64,000 bases of DNA from JADLHS01 sp964561105 (GTDB lineage Bacteria; Verrucomicrobiota; Verrucomicrobiia; Limisphaerales; JADLHS01): NCBI GenBank assembly GCA_964561105.1, contig CAZLOH010000016.1, positions 1 through 64,000 of the forward strand, read 5' to 3'. Each line of letters begins with the position of its first letter. The stretch's first letter is position 1. The notes under the pieces are model-generated. The model had not been told where the DNA came from. It searched no databases and was given only the letters and a program-made list of their open reading frames with translations. Both the position numbers and the translations under genes were made by a program. Positions 42,540 to 52,891 of this stretch are shown here, piece after piece.

Positions 42540-43898
42540 TCATTCGTAGCGCAACGCCTGGATTGGATCCAGGCGCGCGGCTTTGAACGCGGGATACAGG
42601 CCGGCGATAATCCCCACCAACGCGCTGAAGAGCATCGAAATCAGCATGGGCGAGGTTGTGATGACCGGCGCATTCTGCGTGGGCGAAAGCACCGAGAGCA
42701 GATGCACCAGCCCGTACGAGGCCACCAAACCGAGCAGCGCGCCGGTGAAGGCGATGACGATGCCTTCGGTAAGAATTTGGGAAAAGATCGCGACGCCCGT
42801 GGCCCCAATAGCCTTGCAGATGCCGATCTCGCGGATGCGCTCGTTGATGCTGGCGAGCATGATGTTCATGATGCCAATCCCGCCCACCAGCAGCGCGATG
42901 GCGGCGATGATGCCGCCGCTCAACCGCGCGTTGCGAATCTGTTTGGCGATGGATTCGAGTTCGTTCTCGCGCGTGCGGAAGTTGAAATCTTCGATGCCAT
43001 TGTGGGTGATCATGAGAACATTGCGCGCCTGCTGCAACGCGGCTTCCATTTGATTGAGGTCGGCCACCTTGAAATCCAGGTCGCTCAGGCGTGGATCGGG
43101 AATGCTGTTGGTCCCACCGGCCACGCTGCCAAAACGCAGCCACATGGTGTGCAGCGGCACATACACGGTGTTGTTCTTGCGCCAGAAGGCCCAGTTGCCG
43201 TGCCCCCAGCCGCGCGCGCGCGCCGGACCGGTGGCCTTGGCTGCGGGCTGGTTTTTCGCCAGCTCACGCTCGCGCTTTTCCTTTTCGCTTTCGTAACGCG
43301 TGAACATGCCGATGATGGTGAAGGGTTGATCCTGGATGTTGATGGTCTCGCCCAGCGGAATGATCTCGCGCCCGGTTTCCTCCGGCGAACCAAACAGCTC
43401 ATCGCGAATGCCCGTGCCAATGACGCAGACCGGGCGCGCGGTTTCCTCATCAATCTCGTTGAAGAACCGGCCGTAGCCGAGCGTGTGCAGGTTCATTTCC
43501 AGGGCGGACGGCCAGACCCCGACACATTCGGGCGAGCGCGTGCGTTTTTCACCGCGACTGATGATGGCGTCATCGAACGGCTCCAATTGCGGCGAGAGCA
43601 GGCGCACCAACGGCGCGCTGTCGCGCAACGCGTACACGTCCCGCAGCGTGCGTCCGGGCGCTTCATCCGCCAGCGCCTCCTGTTCGGGCGGCACGTCCTG
43701 GTTCTGAATCAGCACCTTGTCCGCGCCCCCCATCGTGATCATGTTTTCCTTCATGCCGTTTTCCATGCCCTTCACGATGGCCGCCATGCCCACCAGACTC
43801 GCCACGCCGAGAATGATGCCGAGCATGGTCAGGAGCGACCGGAGCTTGTGTGCCCAGACGTCCTTAAGGCCGATCAGCATGGAATTCACCAGGTTCAT
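42540..43898 (-). CDS. MacB/FtsX-type ABC permease (second copy of pair)
   Basis: The product has 452 residues. The N-terminal 'LRSLLTMLGIILGVASLVGMAAIVKGMENGMKENM' and C-terminal 'ALLVGGIGIMNIMLASINERIREIGICKAIGATGVAIF' and 'YPAFKAARLDPIQALRYE' are permease hallmarks. Its periplasmic domain is paralogous to that of the adjacent upstream permease ('FGSPEETGREIIPLGETINIQDQPFTIIGMFTRYES'). The start overlaps the upstream gene's stop by 4 bp. Two permeases with one ATPase suggest a heterodimeric channel. Confidence 0.92.
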   Translation of the reverse strand: MNLVNSMLIGLKDVWAHKLRSLLTMLGIILGVASLVGMAAIVKGMENGMKENMITMGGADKVLIQNQDVPPEQEALADEAPGRTLRDVYALRDSAPLVRLLSPQLEPFDDAIISRGEKRTRSPECVGVWPSALEMNLHTLGYGRFFNEIDEETARPVCVIGTGIRDELFGSPEETGREIIPLGETINIQDQPFTIIGMFTRYESEKEKRERELAKNQPAAKATGPARARGWGHGNWAFWRKNNTVYVPLHTMWLRFGSVAGGTNSIPDPRLSDLDFKVADLNQMEAALQQARNVLMITHNGIEDFNFRTRENELESIAKQIRNARLSGGIIAAIALLVGGIGIMNIMLASINERIREIGICKAIGATGVAIFSQILTEGIVIAFTGALLGLVASYGLVHLLSVLSPTQNAPVITTSPMLISMLFSALVGIIAGLYPAFKAARLDPIQALRYE

Positions 43899-45234
43899 TC
43901 GTAACGCAAGGCAAGCATGGGGCTGAGTTTGGCGGCTTTAACGGCGGGGATCAGCCCGGCCATGATGCCGATGGTGACACTGGAGAGAAAGGCCACGCCG
44001 AGGGCGGCCGCGGTGACAATCGGTTCGTTCTCGGTGGGGGAAAGCGACCCCAGCAAATACACCAGCCCGTAAGCGGTCGCCAGCCCGGCCAGCCCGCCAA
44101 TCACCGCAATGACCAGGCTCTCGACGAGCACCTGGGTGAAGATGTTTTCCGTGGTCGCCCCGATCGCCTTGCGCACGCCGATCTCGCGCACCCGCCCCGA
44201 AATGCTGGCGAGCATGATGTTCATGATGCCAATGCCGCCGACGAGCAGGCTGATGGCCGCAATCGTCCCGCCGCTCATCCGTGCGTTGCGAACAAACGTG
44301 TCAATGTTGTCCGCCCAATCCTCCTGGGTGCGAAAGGAAAAATCCTCGATGCCCTTGTGCGTGCTGAAGAGGACATTGCGCACCTGCTGGATCGCCGTGT
44401 TCATCCGGCTGACGTCGTGGATCATCACCTCGATGGACGACAGCGGCACGTTGCCGGAAGTGTCGGCGGTGGCATCCGTTCCTCCAGCCACGCCGCTGCC
44501 AAATTTGAGCGTGGCTGTGCCCAGCGGCAGATAGATGCTGCTGTTCTTGAGCCAGAAAACGAAATTGCCGCGCCGCCGGGTCTTGTTCTTTTGGTTCAAC
44601 CCCAGTTCGCGTTCCTTGCGTTCCTGTTCGCTCTCGTAGTGTTTGAACATGCCGATGATGGTGAAGGCCTGGCCGTTGATGAGGAGGGTGTCGCCAATGG
44701 GGATGATTTCACGGCCGACCTCCGCCGGCGAGCCGAACAACTCGTCGCGCACGTTTGTGCCGATGACACAGACACTGCGCGCCTGCTCGTCGTCAATCGC
44801 GTTGAACATGCGGCCGTGGGCGATTTCGTGCTCATACAATTCCAGCACCACCGGCCACGCGCCCGAACAGATAAACGGGCGGAACGATTTGCCATTCGCC
44901 GTCACCGTGGGCCGGGGTACGCGATATTCGGGGGAAACCTTCGTCACCAGCGGCGCGCTGGCTTGCAGCGCATAGACGTCGTTCATCGTCAGTCCCATTG
45001 CCTGGTCCTGCAAATGCCGTTGTTCCACCGGCACCTCGGAGGGTTCAATGCGGATCTTCTGCAACCCGCCAATGGCCACCAGGGCCTCCTTGGCGCCGGA
45101 TTCCATGCCTTTGACCAGGGCCGACATCGCCACCAGACTCGAGACGCCCAGGATGATGCCCAGCATGGTCAGCAGCGAGCGGAACTTGTGCGACCAGATT
45201 TCCTTCAGCCCGACGACGATCGCGTTCCCGAAGT

Positions 45235-45238
<4 letters not shown>
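43895..45238 (-). CDS. MacB/FtsX-type ABC permease (first copy of pair)
   Basis: The product has 447 residues, a paralogue of the next gene. Hallmarks are 'FRSLLTMLGIILGVSSLVAMSALVKGMESGAKEAL', 'FGSPAEVGREIIPIGDTLLINGQAFTIIGMFKHYES' and 'ISLLVGGIGIMNIMLASISGRVREIGVRKAIGATTENIF'. Its start and stop overlap its neighbours by 4 bp each (ATGA), so ATPase and both permeases are translationally coupled. Confidence 0.92.
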
Positions 45239-45969
<731 letters not shown>

Positions 45970-45989
45970 GAGGCGAAGCGGTGAGTGGG

Positions 45990-47180
45990 TCAGGCGTGTT
46001 GCCGGTTTGCGGCGCCGGGTGAGCGGCTTTGGGTGTCGCGCGTCTGGCCGGAGTTTTTGCCCGGCGTTTCCCCGACCACCGGCGCATCAATTTTCTCCTT
46101 GGGCGGCTGCTCCAGGGTGACCTGTTCGCCCGCCGTCAATCCCTTCTGAACTTCCGCATAGAAATAATCCGACACCCCGATCTGGACCGGACGCCGCTGG
46201 TAGCGGCCGTTCTTCATCACATAAACATAGCGCTCCCTCTGTTGCGTGCCGGGATTCCGCTCCGTGAACACGGCCGCCAACGGCACCGCCACCACGTTGT
46301 CCACCGAGGCGACGGGAATTTGAATGTTCGCCGTCATGCCGGGCCGCACGCGGCTGTCCACGTTTTGCAACAGGATGCGGACGGCGAACCCCTTGATGTT
46401 GTTCTTCACGGTCGCCTGCGGGGCGATGCGCTCCACCTTGCCGGTCATTTTCAAACCGGCCACAGCTTCCACCTGCACCTCCACCTCCTGCTTCAGACTC
46501 AGACGCGCGACGTCGGCCTGGTTGATGTGCGCGTTGATGATCATGTCGGTGAGGTTGGCAATGGTGAGCACCTCCGTGCCGCTGTTGAATCCGCCCGAGC
46601 CGGACACGGCCTGACCGACCGAGACCGGCCGCGTCAGAATGGTGCAATCGAAGGGGGCCACGATCCGCGTTTTGCGCAACCGGTCTTCCACCAGTTCCAT
46701 GGACTTCTCGGCCTGGCCCAGGGTGTTCTTGGCCAGTTCGTATTGCGTCTTGGTGTCCTCGAACAGCTCCTTGGAAATGAGCTTCTCGTCAAAGAGCGCC
46801 CGGCTGCGGTCATAATTGCGCTCGGCCTGGTCCAACTCCAGTTTGGCGCGCTCGATCGCCTTCTGTTGCGATTCCTTTTCAATCTGCAAGTCGCGATCGT
46901 CGAGTTGAAACAGCATTTCGCCTTTATGCACCGCATCCCCGATGTCCACCGGCAACTGCAGGATGCGCCCGTTCACCTCGGGCCGGACGGAAACCTGGTC
47001 CGCCGGGCCGATCTCGCCGGCGGCGTTGATGGCAAAATGAATGTCTCGCGCCTCCACCGTGGCGCTGGTGGGGCGGGAGTCCGGGCCGGCTTGCGCTTCG
47101 GCGGCCTTGTGGGTTCGCCAATACCACCCACCCGCCGCGATTCCGGTGATGATAACAATGACTAGGATCGCTTTTTTCAC
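45990..47180 (-). CDS. MacA/HlyD-type periplasmic adaptor
   Basis: The product has 396 residues. An N-terminal anchor (MKKAILVIVIITGIAAGGWY) precedes the membrane-fusion-protein fold: 'VRPEVNGRILQLPVDIGDAVHKGEMLFQLDDRDL' (lipoyl), a helical hairpin (about 100-165), 'RIVAPFDCTILTRPVSVGQAV', a beta barrel and 'PGMTANIQIPVASVDNVVAVPLAAVF'. It is normal in length, unlike the first adaptor. No TolC gene is in this operon, so it may share the channel encoded at 35803-37503. Confidence 0.92.
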   Translation of the reverse strand: MKKAILVIVIITGIAAGGWYWRTHKAAEAQAGPDSRPTSATVEARDIHFAINAAGEIGPADQVSVRPEVNGRILQLPVDIGDAVHKGEMLFQLDDRDLQIEKESQQKAIERAKLELDQAERNYDRSRALFDEKLISKELFEDTKTQYELAKNTLGQAEKSMELVEDRLRKTRIVAPFDCTILTRPVSVGQAVSGSGGFNSGTEVLTIANLTDMIINAHINQADVARLSLKQEVEVQVEAVAGLKMTGKVERIAPQATVKNNIKGFAVRILLQNVDSRVRPGMTANIQIPVASVDNVVAVPLAAVFTERNPGTQQRERYVYVMKNGRYQRRPVQIGVSDYFYAEVQKGLTAGEQVTLEQPPKEKIDAPVVGETPGKNSGQTRDTQSRSPGAANRQHA

Positions 47181-47491
47181 AATAATCAGATCAAGAATAG
47201 AATGCCGCCAGTTGAGCGCAAACAGGAAATGCCCGTAACCATGACACGAATCTCAAAGAAATGACGACTTTTGCCGCCGGTTTGTTCAAATTGAACCGCA
47301 TCGAAGTGTGCCGGGGGAAGCCAGGGTCCACCGTCATCTGTCGGCCAGGGCAGTCTCCGTGAATGGGGGCGGAGTTAGGCGTCGCTGGCCGTCGGAACGT
47401 CGCGGTTTATCCCATCCACGCCTCGAACGAGTTCGCCGACGATTTTCGCCGCCACCAGGCTCGGTGTCGCAGCATCGTCAGACAGCGCCGT
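47181..47491. other. Intergenic region upstream of second pump operon
   Basis: This 311-bp gap between two minus-strand genes should contain the promoter of the adaptor-ATPase-permease operon at its left and the 3' end of the isomerase transcript at its right. The left 100 bp are distinctly AT-richer. I see no clear gene, terminator or repeat. Confidence 0.45.
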
Positions 47492-48445
47492 TCAAGCGAA
47501 AGCTTTCCGTAACATTGCAATGCTCTTGGGCACGGCAATGTCGGGATTCTCCTTGCCCTCGAACTCCAGCGAGACGTAGCCGGAGTAGTTCACGTCGGCC
47601 AGAATTCTGGCGATGCGCGGGTAATCCAGGTCGAGCGTGTACCATTCGCCGCCGCCGTAATAGGTTTTGGCCTGCACGTAAATGGTCTTGGGCGCGATCA
47701 GTTTCAACTTGTCGTACGGGTCTTCGAGAAAATTTCCGGTGTCCATCAGCGCGCCGAGCCAGGGCGAGGGGATGTGATTGAGGATGCGCAACTGGCCTTC
47801 CGGCGTGCGCGCCAGTCCCCAGTGATTTTCCAGTGCGAGCATCACGCCGCTCTCCGCCGCCTTGGGCAGACAACGCTCGATGCCGTCAATCACCCATTTG
47901 AAACCCTCTTCCTCGGTGTGACCCGGCAACACCGGCTCGATGCCGCGCTGGCGCATGAGTTCATCGAAATCCCCGACCGTGTTCCAGCGCCCCGTGTTGA
48001 TGCGCAGGCAGGGCACGCCCAGTTCGTGACAGATATCAATGCACTTCTTGGTGTGTTCCACGTCCCGCGTCACCCGGGCCGGATCGGGATTCAGGAATGA
48101 TTGATGGGTGGAAAGACACACCAGGGCCGTGCCGTTGCGAAAGGCCTGACGTTTGAGTTTTTGCAGATAAACGCGGTGTGCCGCGGTCAATGGTTCGCGC
48201 TCCGGGATGTCCATCTGCCGGTGCAGAATGTCCACACCGTCCACGCCAATCTCGGCGGCCTTGTCAATCACGGTTTCAATCGAAACCTTGGGGTCGCGAA
48301 AATGCCAGTAGGAATAAGTCGCGAGACCGAACTTGATGCGTTTCGGGAAATGCACGGCGGCCGGCTGATGGTCCTCGGCCCGCGCGCCCAGCGCGAGCGC
48401 GCCGCCCAGACAGGCGCTGGCGGCAAAAAAATGGCGACGATTCAT
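47492..48445 (-). CDS. Exported sugar isomerase/epimerase (AP-endonuclease-2 fold)
   Basis: The product has 317 residues. A twin-arginine-like signal (MNRRHFFAASACLGGALALG) precedes a TIM barrel of the xylose isomerase-like family: 'IKFGLATYSYWHF', 'EIGVDGVDILHRQMDI', 'HELGVPCLRINTGRWN', 'GVMLALENHWGL' (Glu metal ligand), 'LGALMDTGNFL' (Asp), 'GYVSLEFEGKENP' (Glu). The start overlaps the stop of the upstream DUF1080 gene by 4 bp. In oxidation-based glycan pathways proteins of this family accompany Gfo/Idh/MocA and DUF1080 proteins. Confidence 0.88.
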   Translation of the reverse strand: MNRRHFFAASACLGGALALGARAEDHQPAAVHFPKRIKFGLATYSYWHFRDPKVSIETVIDKAAEIGVDGVDILHRQMDIPEREPLTAAHRVYLQKLKRQAFRNGTALVCLSTHQSFLNPDPARVTRDVEHTKKCIDICHELGVPCLRINTGRWNTVGDFDELMRQRGIEPVLPGHTEEEGFKWVIDGIERCLPKAAESGVMLALENHWGLARTPEGQLRILNHIPSPWLGALMDTGNFLEDPYDKLKLIAPKTIYVQAKTYYGGGEWYTLDLDYPRIARILADVNYSGYVSLEFEGKENPDIAVPKSIAMLRKAFA

Positions 48446-49887
48446 GGTTGGTGGGGGTCGAGTGAACGAATCTTGATGTTGCGGAACATGACCTGGCCGT
48501 GGTCGCCCTGCAGGGCGAGGTAGCCTGAACCCGACTTGGCGAACAACGGCATCTGGCCGAATTTGCTCTTCGCCACGCGCGCGTTGAAATCCTCGCTGCC
48601 CAGCATGTACTCGAGGTATTTCACGCCGTTGATGAAGTGTTCGCACTTTTTCGGGGTGATGATCAGGCGGACGTGATTCCACTCGCCCGCCGGTTTGGTG
48701 GCGTCCAGTGGCTTGCCGGTCTTGGGATCATCCGGTGGTTGATACAGCGCGTAAAGCCAGCCACAACGCTGCGGGTCCGCAGCCTTGGCATTGTCTTCGA
48801 GTTGAAATTCCGGTCCGGTGGCCCAGACCGCGCCGCCTTCATCCGTGACATGGTAGATGATGCCGCTGTTGCCGCCCGGGGAGATGTTGTAATCCAGTTG
48901 CAACTCGAACGCGCCGAACTTCTGTCGGGTGACCAGGTCGCCGGCGTTATGCGGATCCGCGCACACCAGATCACCATCCTTGACCTGCCAGCCGGGCCGG
49001 ACGCCGTCGTGTTTGAAATTGTGCCAGCCGGTGAAGTCCACGCCGTTGAACAGCAACTGCCAGCCCGCCGCCTTCTCGGCGGCGGTGAGCGTGTTGTTGC
49101 CGGCCTCCCCCTTCGCCGCGAGTTGCGGCTCCACCGACGCCTTCCACTCGTCATTCAACGCGGCCAGCGGTTTGCCGGTCCACTGCGTCCAGAGCGCGTC
49201 CGTGTATTTGCCTTCGCGACAGGCGGCGTTCACTTTCGTGATCAGGTTATGATGCTCGTCGTAGTGTTCCACCACATAGTTGAGAAAATTGGCGGTGACA
49301 CGATACCTGCCGTCATAGTTGAGCTTGGGATTCCGCTGGCTTTGCAGCCACACTAGGTCCGCCCCGTGGCTTTGTGGTTCATACTTGAACCAGCGGATGT
49401 AGTCGGGAATGCCCTCGACCAACCAGCCCGGCGCCTGCGTTCCATCCGGGTTGTGCCGCCGACCCCAGCCATAGTTTTGCACCACATGAATCTCTTCGTG
49501 CAACAGCGCGCCGATGGCTTCGCCGTTCAACTCCCTGGCGAGCCATTTGGCATTGGCCGTGATTTTCGTCCCGCTCGTCGCGGCCACGCCGCTCCCGGGC
49601 TTGATGACCACGCTGAAATGTTTGGGGGCTTTGTAACCTTCACTCGGCAGCATCGCCACCAGCTTCGGATACCATTCGGCGAGCACCGGGGCCAGTTTTT
49701 GGTCCGCCCATTCCTTCAGGTCCGGGGCGGCGGACGTATCTATGGAAATCTTGCAATGACCATCGCTCGACTCGGTGACAAACGGATCGGCCGCAAATCC
49801 CAGAGCAAGGGAAGCCAGCAAAGCCGAGGCAACGGCGGCCGGCCGGAGTTGAGGTGAATGCGACATGCGGAATGAACGATGATTCAT
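48442..49887 (-). CDS. Basic-secretory-protein peptidase fused to DUF1080 domain
   Basis: The product has 481 residues. A signal peptide (about 12-33) is followed by a plant basic-secretory-protein-like domain (about 35-255) with HEEIH at 130-134 and 'GWLVEGIPDYIRW' downstream. A DUF1080 domain (about 268-480) comes next: 'GWQLLFNGVDFTGWHNFK', 'FELQLDYNISPGGNSGIIYH', 'EFQLEDNAKA', 'GEWNHVRLIITPKKCEHFINGVK'. DUF1080 proteins include 3-keto-glycoside hydrolases or lyases. The start could also be ATG 49866. Fusion of a putative metallopeptidase with DUF1080 is unusual. It is translationally coupled to the isomerase. Confidence 0.88.
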   Translation of the reverse strand: MNHRSFRMSHSPQLRPAAVASALLASLALGFAADPFVTESSDGHCKISIDTSAAPDLKEWADQKLAPVLAEWYPKLVAMLPSEGYKAPKHFSVVIKPGSGVAATSGTKITANAKWLARELNGEAIGALLHEEIHVVQNYGWGRRHNPDGTQAPGWLVEGIPDYIRWFKYEPQSHGADLVWLQSQRNPKLNYDGRYRVTANFLNYVVEHYDEHHNLITKVNAACREGKYTDALWTQWTGKPLAALNDEWKASVEPQLAAKGEAGNNTLTAAEKAAGWQLLFNGVDFTGWHNFKHDGVRPGWQVKDGDLVCADPHNAGDLVTRQKFGAFELQLDYNISPGGNSGIIYHVTDEGGAVWATGPEFQLEDNAKAADPQRCGWLYALYQPPDDPKTGKPLDATKPAGEWNHVRLIITPKKCEHFINGVKYLEYMLGSEDFNARVAKSKFGQMPLFAKSGSGYLALQGDHGQVMFRNIKIRSLDPHQP

Positions 49888-50126
49888 GTTAGTGGTGGAT
49901 TTGGCTGGGCGTGATTGCCCCAAAGCGTGGTTCGCCGAAGCACAGGGGAGCGGGACTCTCGCGTCAGGTAATCCGGCCGGAGGGCCGGCGATTTCCTGTG
50001 CGACTCGGATGAGTTCGAGGTCATCTAATCAAGGCAAGGCGTGGCAACGCCCACCCAATTTAGTCACACGCTCGCGCCAGCAAAAGCAATAATCGCTGAA
50101 ATTTGGAGGCTGCAACTTTCCGTGGC

Positions 50127-51518
50127 TCAAAGTTTCCAACCTTCGCGATAGGGCGGGTTGATAAAGGCATTGGCCGGCTTGTGATTCGTGAACCGCACTT
50201 GCTGATCATCCCAGTTCAGGGTCTGGCCGGGAAAACGGAGCGCGATCAAGCCGAGCAACGCGAGTTGCGTGAGCGCCCCGCCGTAATCGAAATTCGACCC
50301 CGCCGGGCGTCCGTTGCGAATCGCGTCCGTCCAATCCCACGCGTGACTTTTGACGCGGGGAATTTTCTCGGCCGGCGCGTTCTTGCCCGAGTGTTGTTCC
50401 ATGAGTTTGTCCGGCAGAATCTGGCAGTTGCCCGCGCCGTGCGAACCGTGGACGATCATCCCCTTGTCGCCAAAGATGATTGCGCCGGTGCCCGGGACCT
50501 TGTCTTCCGTCGTGAACTCCGCCGGACGCGGAATGGCGATGTTCCCGTCATACCAGATCAGCTTCACCGGACCGCGTTCCGCTTTGGCCGGAAATTCAAA
50601 CGTGATTTTCGTTCCGGCCGGATAGGTCAGCCCCTGCGTTTCGACATCGTAGCCCGGGGCTTCGGCCAGCACGCTGGTCGGCGCGCCCAGGTTCAACGCC
50701 CAGAAGGCCGGGTCCACCACGTGACAAATCCAGTCGCCAATGGCGCCGCCCCCGTACCACAGCCAGCCGCGCCAACTCGCCGGTACCCAGAGCGGCGAGT
50801 ACGGTTGAAATTCCGCCGGCCCCACCCACAGGTCGTAATCGAGACCCTTGGGCACGGCGTGTTTTTCCGCCAGCTTCGGCAGGTTGCGGATCTGACTGTA
50901 CGCCGCCGGGTAGGCATCCGTGCCGGCGTGAACCGTGTGAACCTTCCCGATGGCGCCGGCCCAGACCCATTCGCACACGCGGCGGATCGTATCAAACGAA
51001 TGTCCCTGATTGCCCATCTGCGTGATGACTTTGTACTGGTGCGCCGCCGCCATCAGCGTGCGGACTTCGTGGATGTTATGCGTGAGCGGCTTTTCGCAAT
51101 AAACATGCTTGCCGCGCCGCATGGCTTCCAAGGCGATGATGGCGTGGGTGTGATCCGGCGTGCCGATGATCACGGCGTCCAGACCCGCGCCCATCTGGTC
51201 GAACATTTCACGATAGTCCGTGAACCGGCGGGCCTTCGGGTACTTCGCGGCTTCCTTGGCGGAGTAACTGGCATCCACGTCGCACAACGCCACCATGTTT
51301 TCACCCAACTCCGCGACCGCGTCCACGTCGCTGCCACCGCGATTGCCAATGCCGATGCCGGCGACGTTGAGCTTGTCGTTCGCTGAACGCCGTTCCGCCC
51401 CGCGCAGCAGGCGGCCCGGGAGAATGTTGAACGCCGCAACGCCCACGCCGGCGCGCCGGATGAATTTTCGACGACTCAGGAGCTGGGTTCGGGTTTGGTT
51501 CATCGTGACCTCATTCAA
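50127..51518 (-). CDS. Tat-exported Gfo/Idh/MocA oxidoreductase (copy 2)
   Basis: The product has 463 residues. The Tat signal 'LLSRRKFIRRAGVGVAAFNI' is followed by a Rossmann domain ('LNVAGIGIGNRGGSDVDAV', 'GTPDHTHAIIALEAMRRGKHVYCEKPLTHN' with the catalytic-region EKP) and the C-terminal substrate domain ('WLWYGGGAIGDWICHVVDPAFWAL'). It should oxidise a sugar C3-hydroxyl with tightly bound NAD in the periplasm. Start 51518 overlaps the upstream copy's stop by 4 bp; ATG 51503 is an alternative. It is very similar to the upstream gene, so a tandem duplicate. Confidence 0.92.
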   Translation of the reverse strand: MNEVTMNQTRTQLLSRRKFIRRAGVGVAAFNILPGRLLRGAERRSANDKLNVAGIGIGNRGGSDVDAVAELGENMVALCDVDASYSAKEAAKYPKARRFTDYREMFDQMGAGLDAVIIGTPDHTHAIIALEAMRRGKHVYCEKPLTHNIHEVRTLMAAAHQYKVITQMGNQGHSFDTIRRVCEWVWAGAIGKVHTVHAGTDAYPAAYSQIRNLPKLAEKHAVPKGLDYDLWVGPAEFQPYSPLWVPASWRGWLWYGGGAIGDWICHVVDPAFWALNLGAPTSVLAEAPGYDVETQGLTYPAGTKITFEFPAKAERGPVKLIWYDGNIAIPRPAEFTTEDKVPGTGAIIFGDKGMIVHGSHGAGNCQILPDKLMEQHSGKNAPAEKIPRVKSHAWDWTDAIRNGRPAGSNFDYGGALTQLALLGLIALRFPGQTLNWDDQQVRFTNHKPANAFINPPYREGWKL

Positions 51519-52891
51519 AGTTTCCAGCCCGCGCGATACGGCGGATTCAGAAAGGCGTTGGCCGGCTTGTGATTCGTGAACCGCACCTTGCGTTCATCCC
51601 AGTGCAGCGTCTGCCCTGGGAAGCGCAGGGCGATCAATCCCAGCAACGCCACCTGGGTCAGCGCCCCGCCGTAATCGAAATTCGAGCCCGCCGGACGATT
51701 GTTCCGAATCGCGTCCGCCCAATCCCAGGCATGGCCTTTCACGCGCGGGATCTTTTCTGCCGGCGCGTTCTTGCCCGAGTATTGCTCCATCAAACTGTCC
51801 GGCAGGATTTGGCAATTGCCCGCGCCGTGTGAACCGTGGACGATCATTCCCTTGTCGCCAAAAATGATCGCGCCCGTGCCGGGGACTTTGTCATCCGTCG
51901 TGAACTCCGCCGGGCGCGGAATGTGGATGTTTCCATCATGCCAGATCAGTTTCACCGGACCGCGCTCCGCCTTGGCGGGAAATTCAAATGTGATCTTCGT
52001 CCCGGCGGGATAGGTCATGCCCTGCGTCTCGACGTCGTAACCCGGCGCTTCGGCCAGCACACTGGTCGGTGCGCCCAGGTCCAACGCCCAGAAGGCCGGG
52101 TCCACCACGTGGCAAATCCAGTCGGCGATGGCGCCGCCACCGTACCACAACCAGCCCCGCCAGTTCCACGGCACCCAGAGCGGCGAGTACGCATGAAATT
52201 CCGCCGGGCCGACCCATAAATCATAGTCCAGGCCTTTGGGCACTTCGTGTTTTTCCGCCAGCTTCGGCAGATTCGGGATCTGGCAATAGACATTCGGAAA
52301 CGCATCGGTGCCGGCGTGGACGGTGTGAACTTTTCCGATGGCGCCGGCCCAGATCCATTCGCACACGCGCCGGATGGAATCGCTCGCGTGACCCTGATTG
52401 CCGAGTTGGGTGATGACTTTGTATTTGTGCGCCGCCGCCATGAGCGCCCGCGCTTCGTGAACGGTGTGCGTGAGCGGCTTTTCGCAATAGACATGCTTGC
52501 CGCGCCGCATGGCCTCCATGGCGATCTGCGCATGATTGTGATCCGGCGTGCCGATGATCACGGCGTCCACGCCCGCGCCCATTTTGTCCAGCATCACGCG
52601 AAAGTCGGTGAACCGGCGGGCCTTCGGGTATTTGGCAAACTCCGGGGCGGCGTATTTCTCATCCACGTCACAGAGCGCCACCAGGTTTTCACCCAGGCCG
52701 GCCACCTCATCCACATCGTTGCCACCGCGACTGCCAATGCCGATGCCGGCCACGTTCAGCTTGTCGTTCGCCGAACGCCGTTCCGCCCCGCGCACCAGCG
52801 AGCTGGGAAGAAGGTTGAACGCGGCAACGCCCACGCCGGTGCGGTAGATGAACTGTCGGCGACTGAGGGAATTCGTTTTGGTTGGGTTCAT
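51515..52891 (-). CDS. Tat-exported Gfo/Idh/MocA oxidoreductase (copy 1)
   Basis: The product has 458 residues. The signal 'SLSRRQFIYRTGVGVAAFNLL' carries the twin-arginine motif. 'LNVAGIGIGSRGGNDVDEV' and 'GTPDHNHAQIAMEAMRRGKHVYCEKPLTHT' mark the NAD-binding domain; 'WLWYGGGAIADWICHVVDPAFWALDLGAPTSVLAEAPGYDVETQG' matches the downstream copy almost residue for residue. ATG 52891 is chosen over 52939 because it directly precedes the signal. It is the first gene of the four-gene locus. Confidence 0.92.
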   Translation of the reverse strand: MNPTKTNSLSRRQFIYRTGVGVAAFNLLPSSLVRGAERRSANDKLNVAGIGIGSRGGNDVDEVAGLGENLVALCDVDEKYAAPEFAKYPKARRFTDFRVMLDKMGAGVDAVIIGTPDHNHAQIAMEAMRRGKHVYCEKPLTHTVHEARALMAAAHKYKVITQLGNQGHASDSIRRVCEWIWAGAIGKVHTVHAGTDAFPNVYCQIPNLPKLAEKHEVPKGLDYDLWVGPAEFHAYSPLWVPWNWRGWLWYGGGAIADWICHVVDPAFWALDLGAPTSVLAEAPGYDVETQGMTYPAGTKITFEFPAKAERGPVKLIWHDGNIHIPRPAEFTTDDKVPGTGAIIFGDKGMIVHGSHGAGNCQILPDSLMEQYSGKNAPAEKIPRVKGHAWDWADAIRNNRPAGSNFDYGGALTQVALLGLIALRFPGQTLHWDERKVRFTNHKPANAFLNPPYRAGWKL

